DNA of 64,000 bases from positions 1,798,001-1,862,000 of the forward strand of contig CAUWAG010000003.1 in NCBI GenBank assembly GCA_963556695.1, given 5' to 3'. Positions 41,154-52,226 of the stretch are shown here, piece after piece (the first letter of the stretch is position 1; every line of letters begins with the position of its first letter). The DNA comes from Anthostomella pinea (taxonomy: Eukaryota > Ascomycota > Sordariomycetes > Xylariales > Xylariaceae). The notes under the pieces were generated by a model. The model was not told the origin of the DNA. It saw only the letters and a list, made by a program, of their open reading frames with translations, and made no database searches. The translations under genes and the position numbers were made by a program.

Positions 41154-41600
41154 ATGAAGTGTACCGCCCGTGCTCTAGCCCTCCTCGTTGCTACCACAGG
41201 CGCTGTGGCAGCCCCCGCAGACGGGAATCGAAACGCGTTCGAAACAGAGAGGCCCTCTTGCCTGGTAGGCGTTGGTTGCAAGACGCATGACGAATGCAGA
41301 GTGGGTAGCGGAGCGAGTAGCTGCAAGTGCCATCACATAACCGGGCTTTGCGACGACAAGGATGCGGAATCGAAATCTGCCGCGGACTTGGAGGGAAGGG
41401 ACTTGCCAGTCCGTTCGGTATCGAGTGAATCGTCGTCGTCGTCATCATCGGGGTGGAAGAAGCGTGCCAGCTTCGCCCCCCGAAACCCCTTCTGCCCGAT
41501 AATGAGGGAGTGCGATTCAAATAACGATTGCCAGAAGGATGGTGCCCACGCTGGCTGCGAGTGTCACTCAGGGTATTGCTTTGACTTGGATTTTGATTAG
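41154..41600 (+). CDS. Secreted protein with two tandem six-cysteine modules
   Basis: 148 residues, no intron. Signal peptide residues 1-20 (MKCTARALALLVATTGAVAA). Two modules share cysteine spacing C-x5-C-x5-C-x8-C-x-C-x(4-6)-C: module 1 at C36, C42, C48, C57, C59, C66; module 2 at C114, C120, C126, C135, C137, C142. The spacing fits the inhibitor-cystine-knot (knottin) class in general; no specific family is recognised. The linker (67-110) is acidic, then Ser-rich (seven Ser), then W-KKR-AS at 101-106, a good Kex2-type cleavage site just before module 2, so two separate peptides may be released. No glycosylation or anchor signal seen. Function unknown: an effector, antimicrobial or signalling peptide are all possible. 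Divergent neighbour of the MetE-like gene and close to transposon debris. Confidence 0.8.
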   Translation: MKCTARALALLVATTGAVAAPADGNRNAFETERPSCLVGVGCKTHDECRVGSGASSCKCHHITGLCDDKDAESKSAADLEGRDLPVRSVSSESSSSSSSGWKKRASFAPRNPFCPIMRECDSNNDCQKDGAHAGCECHSGYCFDLDFD

Positions 41601-41868
41601 AAGTCTTCGCGGCATCATGCGCGGGGCGGTCACGCTCGTTTGTGGGTGTTTATACACACGGGTGTTGATAGTGATAAAGGACTAAGGGAACAAGGCATTA
41701 AGTCTCACTTCATAAAGCAATGGAGCTTCTCGTCGGTCTTTACGAGTTCAAGATACCAAATGGAATTACCTAGAGATACTTGGTGGTCACTTGAAGATTT
41801 AAGGCGATAGTCACTGGCGTCTTGATGAGCTTAGGACGGCGCGATGTAATGAGAATGTATGCTGCCAC
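41601..41868. other. Short intergenic region
   Basis: 268 bp of 3' flank between the secreted-protein gene (+) and the GRF gene (-). Nothing recognised. Confidence 0.4.
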
Positions 41869-43421
41869 TCAATCTACCTCCTTAATGACATATGCCCGCC
41901 AAAGGTATCCGTCGTCCGCGCCGTCCTCGTCGTTTCTGCCCCCGTCAGTATCCTCGCCACAGACTTCGCAGCCACCATAATCACTTTCATCGGCCTCGAT
42001 CCTCATTCTCAGCTCGGAACTCCTCCATCTCTTCGATGTCGTCCACCCCGTCGACGTCGTCCAGCTCGTAGTCTTCCGACTCGGAATATCCATCATCCGC
42101 ATCCGCATCCTCATCCCCATACTCATCGTCATCCCCAAGCTCAACATCCCCCCATCGGATAGTCCCGCAGTTGGCTCCTCGTCCCAGTCAAAATAAGGGC
42201 AGCCCCTATCCTTCTCGCTACAAGTGAAATATCGCTCTCCCGCGTGCCTGATGTTGTCCGCGACGCAATCTCTTCGCTCGAGGTAGCCCCCACACTTGGA
42301 TTCGGAATTGAAGGGACAATCACCCAGCCTCTGCGGGTCGTTGTCTGCCTGGACAACACGTCAGTGGTAGATGGGCTCAATGGGACTCCACCCGAGACAT
42401 CACAGAACATTTTTCTACAATTTCAAGAACTTGCCACAGCACACACTCCTGGAGTGACCGTCAAGTGGATTCCTGGACACAGAGGTATTAATGGCAATAA
42501 AGCTACTAATACACTAACAAAAGAAGGTGCTATGCTAGAAATAGACACAATAAACCTTCTTACAATCTCTTGGGTCAAGAGAGATCTCAAAAAAAAGGGC
42601 AAAAAAGAGTTCAATTAATAATAAAAAGACCAATCAGAACCTAAATATCAAGAAATATACTCATATACAGTAACTAAAAGAGACCTTATATCTTTTAAGA
42701 GGAGTACTTTATACAGACTTCTAGCGGCCAGATCTGGACATGGCGACTTTGCCAGATACCATGAACTCTTTGGGCATACAGACTCGAATGATCATTACAG
42801 CTGTGGTGAGAAGAAAATACCACAACACATTTTCTTTTGTAAGAGGCTGGGGAAAAACCGGTTACTGCCTAGGTACTCGCCTAGGACAGCTTGTTTACAA
42901 TACTTAGGGGAGAGGAGCACAGAATGGGCAAAATTCGTAAAGAAGAGCAAGTTCTTTTCAACAATCTGCCCCCGATAGATAGCTTTTCTTGAAGGACCAG
43001 ATGGATGACCCCAAGGTCATACCGCCGCAACAACGGGGATGGGCCCGTGAGCGGGACTGACTGTACTTATTATCTTGAGACCTCCACAACCCTGCAATAC
43101 AGAGGCTCTGGGAGGCGTGGTTTGCACTACTGAGGAGCTACCCCCCACGTTAAATACAATCAATCAATCAATCATCAATCTCTGCGGGTCGTCTTCCTGC
43201 CAATACAAGAACTGGCCGCAGTTTTCTTCCTGATTGTCGCAGCTGTAGTAGGCCGTGCCGGCGTTGCCTTTAGTGTTCCATTGCGAGACTATCTTGCGCG
43301 ACACTTTGTATCGACGGCGGCCTGCTCTTTGGCAGTGCTTGCATTCTCCGCGAGCCCCGGGTGTGCCTTGTGACAGCAATTGAATGGAGTCGGAGTCGTA
43401 AACGTTTTGCGGGGTCGTCAT
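41869..43421 (-). pseudogene. Double GRF-type zinc-finger protein gene, split by a LINE insertion
   Basis: The 5' piece (43180-43421, starting MTTPQNVYDSDSIQLL) has one GRF-like finger (CKHCQRAG ... AYYSCDNQEENCGQFLYWQ). The 3' piece (41869-42341) has a second one (CGGYLERRDCVADN ... ERYFTCSEKDRGCPYFDWD), then an acidic tail ending at 41869. Between them sits an 838-bp plus-strand LINE fragment. The 13-bp repeat CTCTGCGGGTCGT borders it on both sides and encodes part of the same DPQR peptide in both gene pieces. Taking out the insertion and one repeat leaves the frame continuous, about 233 residues. The tail shows a good acidic reading in a shifted frame (42000-42150), so small indels may also exist. 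GRF fingers bind nucleic acids in topoisomerase, APE2 and NEIL3 proteins; the role here is unknown. The gene is presumably dead. Confidence 0.88.
42342..43179 (+). mobile_element. 5'-truncated Tad-like LINE (family A), 838 bp, inserted in the GRF gene
   Basis: Plus-strand 3' end of the LINE also seen at 57,626. It begins inside the RNase H domain (VCLDNTSVVDGLNG, then VKWIPGHRGING; frame to 42618) and ends with a (CAAT)n tail. The 3' UTR block (GACCCCAAGGTCATACCGCC) matches the other copies. Bordered by the 13-bp target duplication CTCTGCGGGTCGT (42329-42341, 43180-43192). 5' truncation, A-rich or simple tail and a long target duplication are hallmarks of target-primed reverse transcription. 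Confidence 0.95.
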
Positions 43422-44544
43422 AGTGGGTATTTTGGCTGCTGTCTCGATGAACGTTGCGTAATGTTGGAAGAGTTGAATCAGGTGAGTTCATGGCTCTGCT
43501 TTTTGTTGTATTTCAGGGTATTTGGGTTTGGCTCTTCCTCGCGATCGAAGAGCTTAATAATACATGAATCGAGTTGGTAGTTTATACTCGAAGGTCCGGC
43601 ATTATCGCAATAAAAGAGGAAGTCAAGACTGTTGCTGCTTTTAGGGTAACATACAGGAACATGATAAAGGGGCATAGAAGAGGAAGATAGCAGAGGAAAA
43701 TAGAAGGCAAAAGAACGGGAAAGAGGGAGCAATACCGCTCAGTTAGATGTGCAGGGTTGCTACGTCAACCGCCAGGGAGCAAGTGTCGGGGACGTAAAAG
43801 AGACGGGCGCCTTCGAAACCAGTAAGGGCCTGTTCAAGACGCGATATGCATGAGAAAAGAAATTCTTTAAATGTACCTGAAAGGGTATCCCCAGCCTCGA
43901 CAAAGATCCGGCCATTGGACGTCCGGACAATATTAAAATCGACATAATTTAAATAATGGCTTGCATATTACCTTGAAAGCTTTAAAAAGCACGCAAACTC
44001 GTCATTGCAGCCCTTTAACGCGGCACGCTTTATCACAGGACATAAGGGGCTATAGCCGAAATGAGGGGTAACGGTGTATATAAGGGGGTCTCATCCCCTT
44101 TAAGGGGTTGAGGATCAGGTTTTAACTGTATATCATGGTCTCTTTTAAAATGGAAGCCCCTGTCACGCTGCTATTCTTATTTTGTTTGACACGCTTATAG
44201 TTAACGAAGCCAAAAACATTAGAGGCTAGGTTCTCTTCCAACTGGGTGGAAAGAGAGACGACAAAATTGTACATTTTTCAACACCACAAAGACAGCGTAA
44301 GCTCTGCATTCCGTCCGTTCTGCCTGCAAAGAAGATCCTGCGCTGACTAGCAGCGCCTCACTGGTATTTCGAGAGTCTTACGCTATGATCCGCCTTTGTC
44401 GTCACGACGTCAAGGCTTCCATATCGTATGAGCGAGGAGTTTCACGTCTTCCCGCTCTCTTTTATCAAGCCCTTCCAGGATTGTGTCCCCACTGTCACTG
44501 CTGTGCCATATTCTCCAATGATTCCCGTGAAGGTTGATGATTGT
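43422..44544. other. Intergenic, no supported gene
   Basis: 1.1 kb. Contains the GRF gene's upstream region and a CATCCCCTTTAAGGGGTTGA palindrome (about 44092-44111) reminiscent of the CCCCTTTAAGGGG in the family-1 LTR. No coding frame convincing. Confidence 0.4.
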
Positions 44545-44896
44545 TGTTGTTGTTGTTGTTGTTGTAGCATTTAATGCCGGGGGGACTGCCGCGTAGCGGC
44601 GTCAACCAGGGGCTCCAAGAGGCCGCTCAGGCGTGCTAGGCTAAGTCTTCTATGTATATACACTGCCCATCTAGCAGGTCAAGTCCATAAACAGCCACCA
44701 CACTTAAGCAGCGGATCACACCGTGTCCCCCTCCTCCGGGTGAGGGGAAGTATCGGCTGGGGTCCCAAATGTTCAGTTTTCAGTGCGTAATGCCAGGTTT
44801 AGGGCTCTTAGAGCTTACAGTAGGTACCGTGGCATGCTGCAGTGGTTCTTACGTGCCCTGTGAGACGTTAAAAAGGAAAGATAAAAAGATAAAGCC

Positions 44897-45108
44897 TGTG
44901 ACGGCCTGCACAGACCTTCCCACATGACAAGTGGATACTTCCTAATAGGGGAAGGATCTGACCAGAGGATCCCCTTAAAGGGGCAACCTCCCGCTGTACC
45001 TATCTCTCTCTCTCTTTCTTTCCTCTCTAGTCTTGATATTCTCGTCAATAGAGTAATAGCTGCTTGCTGCAGGCCATGTCCCAGCTCCCTAGTATGCTCG
45101 CCGTGACA
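44897..45108. mobile_element. Solo LTR, family 1, copy B, nested in LINE B
   Basis: 212 bp, TGTGACGGCC...GCCGTGACA, the inverted counterpart of 28,002-28,212. Perfect 5-bp target duplication AAGCC at 44892-44896 and 45109-45113. It interrupts the 3' end of LINE B's ORF2 (after FFCYGVWG), so it arrived after the LINE. Confidence 0.93.
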
Positions 45109-48100
45109 AAGCCCCCAGACGCCATAACAGAAGAAAAGAGTGAGTATGCCCTTAGCGAGGAGGGCAGATGTTGCCATAGAAGTCAGTAGCTACGAGTAGG
45201 TCCATGTACTCCCGTGGGATAGTCATGAGTTCGTTTAGATACTCGAGCCTGGCTCCGAGCTCCGGCCGGGATGCCGGGGCCCTCGGCCAGACCATATACT
45301 GTGCCGAAGTCTTCCGGCAATGGATGAAGTGTGTCGGAGTCTTGCTCCGGCCGCACGAGCAGTCGAGGACAGCATCCTGATATTTGAACTTGACATGATA
45401 TTAAGAGAAGTCGCCATGCCCTGAGCAGACAGCGAGAAAACAGTATAATAATGGTCTATTAAGTACCTACAGCTCCTTATAATAGCGCAGTTTGTACTTC
45501 AGGTCCTAGTATTTATAGCAGGCCGACAGCTTGGTCTGGGCCTTGGTCCACTATATGTCGCGCGAGACTTTGAGCTTGAATCTCGCCTCTGTTTTGATAC
45601 CGTATGCCATTGGTGTACAATCGGAATCAACATTAGAAAGCTTAGAGCCGGCCTTAGCCAGCTTGTCTGCCAGTTTATTGTCCTTAATGGCGCAGTGCCC
45701 TGGGCACTACTTGACGTTAATATTGCAGACTTCAGCCTCGGCATGGAACTTCAGGTAAGCCCACTGGCAGGACACCGCAGCATTGCCGCAGAGCCCCCAG
45801 ATCGCTCCTGTATTATTTATGCATACCTAGATTTGGTGCTGACTAAGCTCCAAGAGTGACTTAACCACGTGTTGAAGTCCCTTACAGGCTCCGAGCATTT
45901 CTGTATCAAACAAGATAGAACATGGGTCTAAACGACCCTTGCCAGTGGCGAGCAGGCGCCTGCTCTGGTAGATTGCATAGCCGTATCCAACGTGCATCCG
46001 TTTCTTTGAGCCGTCTGAAAAGACCACCACGTCATGTAGTGGCAGAGCCTCAAACCAGGTCTTGAAGTTCTTGACAGTCTGTTCCTTATTGATACCTTTA
46101 GTTGGATCGATCCTATAGCCAGGCGTGAAACGCGACAGTACCAGTAAGGGCCGCTATACAGAGGATAGTAAGCGAGCTGTTAGCTGTAATTTGATTTTAG
46201 GATATTAAAAGCCACCTGTATCATGGCGCGTATAATCGCCAGGAGTTTGATTTGCTTGATAAAGGGATGTTTCTTATCTATAATCCATAGCCTAAAAACA
46301 AACCACTATAGCGTTGTACCAAGCGCCGCCTCTGCCGTAGGGAGGCCAGTGTCCCTAAAAATAACATTATTTGGTGTGGTCCGCCAGCATGGCAGTGCCG
46401 CCCGTGCCGCCATCATGATGGATTGCTGCAGGGTGTTGATATACCACCCTATACCAGTGCTGATCTCAGGCTTTGCCTGTCTGTGACTGGTTGCCTGACG
46501 GCTTCTTCTGTCTGCCGTAATAGACTTCTGAGCCGTATAGCACCATAGGAGGACATAGGTGATTACAGCCTTCTGTAGTCTGGACGCCGGGGGTCCGTAC
46601 TTGGTGTTGGCTAGGTTTTGTATATGCCGGGATAGCTGCATAGTTTTGCTAGCACGTTCCTGAACATGTCGCTTGAAGGTGAATTTCCGATTAATTCAAA
46701 CCCTCGGCCAGTATAGTGCTGGCTCCTTCCTGCTACCCTTGGGTTTTTGGACAGGGTTGATAGTGAGACGGTCACCTACCATTACAGAGGAGTTAGAGGT
46801 ATCTCGGCTTCTGGTGATATGTACCAGCTCGCACTTCTCAGGGGCAAAGAAGACCTTGTTCTCGTCTCCCTACTACATGACCTGCTTGAGGTCATCTGTT
46901 AGCATCTTAGCGTTCCGCTGCAGTGATTTTGATATCCTGTAGAGGGAGAGATCGTCAGCGTACCCAAAACGGAGCTCCGGGTCTTATAACAGGAGCTCTG
47001 CCAGGTACAGCATGTAGAGGACTGGGGACCACAGAGAGCCCTAGGGGGTGCCGCACTTGATGTCTTTGAAGTCCGTAGAGACACGTTCAAGCCGGACTTT
47101 AGCCCTCTGCTTTTTAAGAAAGGACTTAACCAGCTCAAGACAGGCTAGAGGCCAGCCTTGCTTCTGCATACATTCTAGCAGCTGGTGCACTAAAGATGCG
47201 TTAAAGGCACACTGTATATCAACTGTGGCAAGAGAGACCTTGAGTTCTTTAACAAGTGCTGCTTCAACCTTGTGTGCAAAGGACAGAACGAGGTCTATAC
47301 ATGACCGTTTAGGTAGCGCGCCCCCGTGTTAGGCACTAAGGATGCCTTAAGAAAGCGCCGTCCAAGCCATTTGCTTTGTTAATAGCCGTTTTAGTTCTTT
47401 GCTGATGCAAGAGAGTAATGCAATCGGCCACCAAGATCAGACCAAAGAGCGGTCCTTTTTCCCTACCTTAGGGATCATTGATACCTCTGTATCCCGCCAG
47501 GCTGTATGGAAGTGCCATAATTACAAGCAGAGCTCAAAAATATTGCGCACAGCGTCCTTGATGTGTTTTCAGCAGGCCTTAAGCAGCCTCATTGTGATCC
47601 CGTCTGCACCAAGAGAGGTGCTGGTGACCCCGGCGGTGTACTGCTCGACCTCTTCTCAAAAGACACCGTGGTGTCCCAGTAGAGCTTGGCTTCAGAGGGC
47701 TCCCACCCTTCCAGTGGATCATAGTCCAAGTCGTCATTATCTGAGAAGCGTATTAGCACCTCTTCCGCCAGCACTTCAGCCTTCTCTTGGGTGGACTCAA
47801 TTACCCTGTCGCACACTTTGATTAGTGGGGACTTGACTTAGGCACCTAGCTTATGCCAGCCGATGATCTTATACAGGTCTTTGTCAGTATATACAGAGTC
47901 AATGATTTTCTGCCAGTATTCTTATTTGGCTTTGCGGACCACAGAAAGAAAGGTGCGATGCTCCTCTGTAAACTCCATCTGGTCACTGGGCCTGGTAGCT
48001 TCCGAGGCTCTGTAGATGCGGTAGGCCTCCTTGCAGTCTTTGGTCCACCAGTGGGCTCCCTTACCGTTACCTATGGCGGGTATGCCGACAGCGATGAGGG

Positions 48101-49080
48101 CTGATTGCAGCACTTCTGTGAGCTTGTTTGTGTAGTTGTTTAAGTGCTGCTTAGACTTGATGTCCATCTGGTCAGGCATAGAAGCCATTTTTGTCTGTAT
48201 AAGGGCAGAGAAACGTGACAGGTTTTCCTTCTTAATCTTGTAGTGGTATTATTTTAGCAGTTCGGTCCCCCGGCTGGGGATAATAGTTAACAGGGTGTTG
48301 TGGTCCAATCCACTAGCCAGTTCCTGGCATACTTCTGTCTCAACAAAGGGAATATTAGTAAGCGCTATGTCAACGACGTGACCGGCACGATGGGTAGCTT
48401 GTCCTAGTATGCCTATAAAATACAGGGCACTGTTAGTCATCCATTTTATTATATTAATTTCTCTGTTTTAGCCTTCTATTTTAGGCTCAAATGTGGGATG
48501 GTGAATATTCAGGTCTCCTCTAACCAAGAAATTAGTCAGTGCTTCGATGTTAATGAGATAATCAATCATCTCGTCAGAGCGCGGTGACCAGTAGATATTG
48601 AGCATAGTATACCTATTGACATCCAGCCAAAGCGTGTCTTGGGTGTTAATAGGTCTCTTTTATTGGGTCTTGACCCTTCGCCATTTCCGCATATATGTTA
48701 TGACCCGTGGGCGATCCCGAGTAGTATTCCATGCGTCTACTGGGGCATATGATTCGAATCCCGGGTGGTTCTGTGTCCTTGTTCCCGGGCCTGTCCAAGG
48801 CTCGTTGATATGGATGACATCAGCGGCCCGCGCCCATGCGAGCTCGAGGATAGTGTTGTGCTGTGGCATCCCCTTGCCTGTATTGCACCAGATCACACAT
48901 AGGTCAGGTGATTTGTGTTGCTGCCGTTGTCCCCTGTGACAGTGCCGCCCTCTATCAAGACGTCAGCGTCCTGGCATTATTCTTCAGGGAGCTCGGTGTC
49001 AGATACCAGCGTGCCGCTCTGGCCACGTCTAGTACTGGCCATGTCACGTGGATGAGCTGGTCCTAGCATGGGACTAGCCC
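45109..49080 (-). pseudogene. LINE B ORF2: endonuclease, reverse transcriptase, RNase H (broken)
   Basis: Fragments in several frames carry Tad-type ORF2 features. The AP-endonuclease start contains IWCNTGKGMPQHNTILELAW and the INEPW motif with the catalytic Glu (48660-48896). The RNase H part has VVFSDGSKKRMHVGYGYAIY and TEMLGACKGL, with the Asp and Glu of the active site (45827-46030). The C-terminal CSCGRSKTPTHFIHC zinc motif is typical of Tad ORF2. Reverse transcriptase sequence around 46.6-47.4 kb is heavily decayed. Multiple stops make it non-coding as it stands. Confidence 0.75.
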
Positions 49081-49206
49081 ACACAGCCAAATTAGTGCTA
49101 GAACCAGATAGACGAGCAGAGCTTGCTCATCACAACAACATAATACACAACACATCTGACCGCTGTATTCAACACTCGGGTTGTTTGCGGGTCCAGCCTG
49201 CAGGTG

Positions 49207-51046
49207 CTATAAGGCAGCTTTGCGTTGGGAACCTTGTCGTAGCCTTGGCAGGTCTGATTGAGAGGCCTGAGAGGACGGCTCCGGGGCCTGTAACGGTCCC
49301 GGGGCGCTCATCTCAGTATCTCTGTCCCCGTCAACTGAGTGTCTCTCTAGGGTGGTCCCGCCGGGGGAGCGGGAGATCGCGCTGGCCGCTGATGACGGCG
49401 TGTGGTTGGGCCGTGAGCCGGTGCTCAGTGCCCTCTTCTTCCCCTTGGCAGTGGCGCTAGGGTTGTTCTGGGTTGCAAACGGGTCGCTGGAGGGTGCGTC
49501 CCGGATTGAGGAAGGTGCGTCCCGGCCCTGGGAGAAAGGCGCACTGGAGGAAGGTGCGTGCCTGCTCTGGCCAAGTCCTTCAGGTGCCGACGACGTGACA
49601 TCGTGGACCTCTCTGTAGCATTTGGCTCCAGCCCGTCTGACAGTCTGGAGCTGCTTCTTATTGCGGCGCACAAGCTCCCTATGCTCGCGTTTAGGGGCTG
49701 TTGCGCAGTTATTATGTCCTGTTGGGAAGGGGCCATGGCAGTTCGCACAGTAGGAAGGTCAGTCACAGGGCTTGCCTGCCTCGTGGTCGTCTATTTGGTC
49801 ACCGCAGTTATTGTAGCGGTGAACCTGGTTGTATTTCTTAGCGAAATAATAGCCCTGATATCCCGGGTTATGGATGCTAATGGTGGGTTTTTTTTTAACC
49901 AGCCTTGGCCGACCGCTGTCGTTAAAGAGGCTAAATGGCCTTACAGGTATTAGGAAAGAAATCATCCAGTTGCTTCTGCCTGTGGCGGGGTCTGGGCCTT
50001 GTCTAGACGGCTTGCATTTGACAGTGTGTACTTTTGTCTGGGCATATACCTTGTCCTTGATCACGTCTTGTGTCTGGATGTGGTTGCCCAAGTTCACGTA
50101 GTCAGGGAAGTTCCAGGGGATGTCTGGCACCACATATGTGAACCAGCGCTCTGGAACATCAACTGCTGCAGCATTTGTAATTTTTCCTAGACGCAGTTTC
50201 GCTTCCGGACCCAGCAGCTGTTCCCTAATCTGCCTGGTTGCCACCCTGATAGACCAGCCAGTGTTGGTCGGGCTGATGTCCGGCACGTCAGCCAGGCCTA
50301 GCCCAAGATCTTTAAACTCCTTACAGATTACAGAGCAAAGAGTAAAGGGCTGCTCTTTCTGCATGCGCTGATCTTTATCTAGGCGTATCAAAATTCGTCT
50401 TATCCCTGGCTAGGGCAGACGCCGAGGCCCCGCGGCGTGCGGGCGGAGTGTCCGGCACTGGCATGGGCGATAATAGTGTTGCTCCCTAAATTCATTGCGT
50501 GGCCTGCTTTGGCCACTCTTGCCCAAGAGACCTGTTTGGACGACTTCCCTCCAGGGCCTTGCCTGTACGCATTCGTAGCATTGGTGGTAATGGTGGTGAT
50601 GTCAATAGGCCCAGAGTTTTTGACACGGATAGGCGCATAAAAAGTGCCATTAGTGTTAAAAAAATAGTAGTATTTAAATAACTATAAATTATCTTAATCA
50701 TTAAGCAGGTCTCTCTCTTATATTCGGACCGTTGTGGTCTGTTGTAGGTGCTTATATAGTCGTCTAGATAACCAGCCAGCTGTCCTAAGACCGTTTGTTT
50801 GATGCAGGCCTGGCGCTCAAGATCCTCTAAGTGAGGTGCAAAAATGCTGGTAGCAATGTCATAATATCCAGTAGCGGGCTTTCCAGTGAGGTCAATTATT
50901 GGGGGAGCCTGGACATTGGCAGGCTTCCTTTTCTTATTCTACTGGTCAAGGTTGAAAGGGGTAATAGGCTCAGGTTCTCGGGTGAACTGAGCAGCGTCCG
51001 CTGTGACTATAATAGATCGCTGGGGGGTTGTAAGGGCTGCCATCAT
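49207..51046 (-). pseudogene. LINE B ORF1 (gag-like, zinc-knuckle) broken
   Basis: Starts MMAALTTPQRSIIVTADAA at 51046. A first in-frame TAG comes after NLDQ, and the frame shifts near 50.5 kb. The best-preserved part (49759-50391) leads into NNCGDQIDDHEAGKPCD and, after a TGA, PSYCANCHGPFPTGHNNC, i.e. CCHC-like knuckles. A Pro/Ser-rich end with repeated (R)DAPSS and SSAP units follows to 49207. At least one stop (TGA before PSYC) fits CGA-to-TGA, as RIP would give. Role in life: nucleic-acid-binding coat protein of the retrotransposon particle. Confidence 0.7.
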
Positions 51047-51100
51047 CGAGTGCTGATTTCGTCCCCTTTGCAGGGAACGAGGCGGATCTCGAGATTTTGC

Positions 51101-52226
51101 CCTTGGTGTTTAGATTCAAAATAATGGCGTAATGCCAAGTGTTAAGAATTTTGTTGTGATGTGCGCAGATGTATTAACAAGTGCAAGCGCACGGATGATT
51201 TTTACCAGGAAAGGTGCATTGTAAGGCTATTGACTTGGCGTCTTGTTGGTAATGCTTACAATGCCCGTCGTCCGAACCCGGCTGGCCAAGTTCCTCCAGG
51301 CCCGAAGTCGGGGTTCGAGATCAATAACCCCATCCATTCTTCCTGCTGACATTCCTAAGGGATTAGTAATGTAATCCTCCATCCTCTAGAGCCTACCTCC
51401 GTCTATCCGATATAGGCGAATTGTCCGCGATGGTCTGACATGAGCTTCCAGTGCAGGGTGATCAGGCCGTCAATGTCGTCTTGACACAGGCAAATTGTCC
51501 GCCCTGATCTGAAATGAGCTCTCCGTGCAGGGAGATTAGAGCTGAGCTGATTGGCCACGACAACGAGCACCGCAGATCTTGGACCATTGTCTGGATGTTT
51601 ATGAAGAATCTCATGGGCCAACTCGGTTGTCCAACGCCACCGTGTGATATCGCGTTGTACTAGCACGATATTGGTGATAGGCTACTAATGAGAGAAATCG
51701 CTCAGAACATCTGTCTCGTCCCAGGGGCCAGGTTTTGTCGAGTTACACGGCCTGCGGAGCGCCTCACAGCGTGCCTTCTGATGACGAATACCACCTGACA
51801 CAGCACGAATCTCCCCGACAAGAGAGATAGGCGACGGGGAGATATCTCTTGGGCGTACCACTATGCCGGTACTCCAGGCAAGGGGCAGGGCCGCTTGGCA
51901 TCACACGAGGTGGTTTCGGAACATGCATTCGCGACAACATCTGTAAGGTTGTACCATGTGTAGAACGTCGTATACATCAGCCAACAAAAGCCCTACCGTC
52001 GGGGTAAGTGGGAGTCCAGCCCTAGTGATGAGGCACAGGAAGATAAAGCACGGCAGTTTTCTGACCCGTATTTGTGTGGCGTAGGTCATCAAATCTAACA
52101 TATTAGGGCAGGGTGTCGGCATGTGGGAGACGGCGCCGTGTTCCCCCCTTCTTGCTCCTCGGACATCCTGTGGGTGACTTGCTACAGTCCGAGTTCACTC
52201 CCCAGAAACCAAGTCAGACAAACACT
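51101..52226. other. Intergenic, possible LINE B 5' UTR at left, ALDH promoter at right
   Basis: About 1.1 kb. The left 100-250 bp may be LINE B leader. Two similar strings lie at about 51409-51444 and 51486-51527 (ATTGTCCGC..GGTCTGACATGAGCT / ATTGTCCGCCCTGATCTGA), a diverged local duplication of about 75 bp. No gene recognised. Confidence 0.4.

Larger units (their letters stand above)
44545..51100 (-). mobile_element. Decayed Tad-like LINE (family B), right boundary approximate
   Basis: Minus-strand non-LTR retrotransposon about 6.5 kb long, ending in a (CAA)n tail (plus strand TTG repeats, about 44545-44572). Order on the minus strand: ORF1 (gag-like) from ATG ATG at 51041-51046; endonuclease around 48.2-49.0 kb; reverse transcriptase about 46.6-47.9 kb; RNase H about 45.6-46.1 kb; C-terminal CSCGRSKTPTHFIHC zinc motif near 45.3 kb; 3' UTR. 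Both ORFs have several stops and frameshifts. A solo LTR sits near the end of ORF2. I could not find the target duplication on the right side. Confidence 0.8.

Noticed and set aside
37619..41600. Secondary-metabolite cluster around the MFS transporter
   Set aside because: No polyketide synthase, peptide synthetase, terpene cyclase, P450 or pathway regulator is nearby.
49207..49671. Pro/Ser-rich frame as an independent host gene
   Set aside because: Collinear with LINE B ORF1 after its zinc knuckles; better explained as the ORF1 C-terminus.
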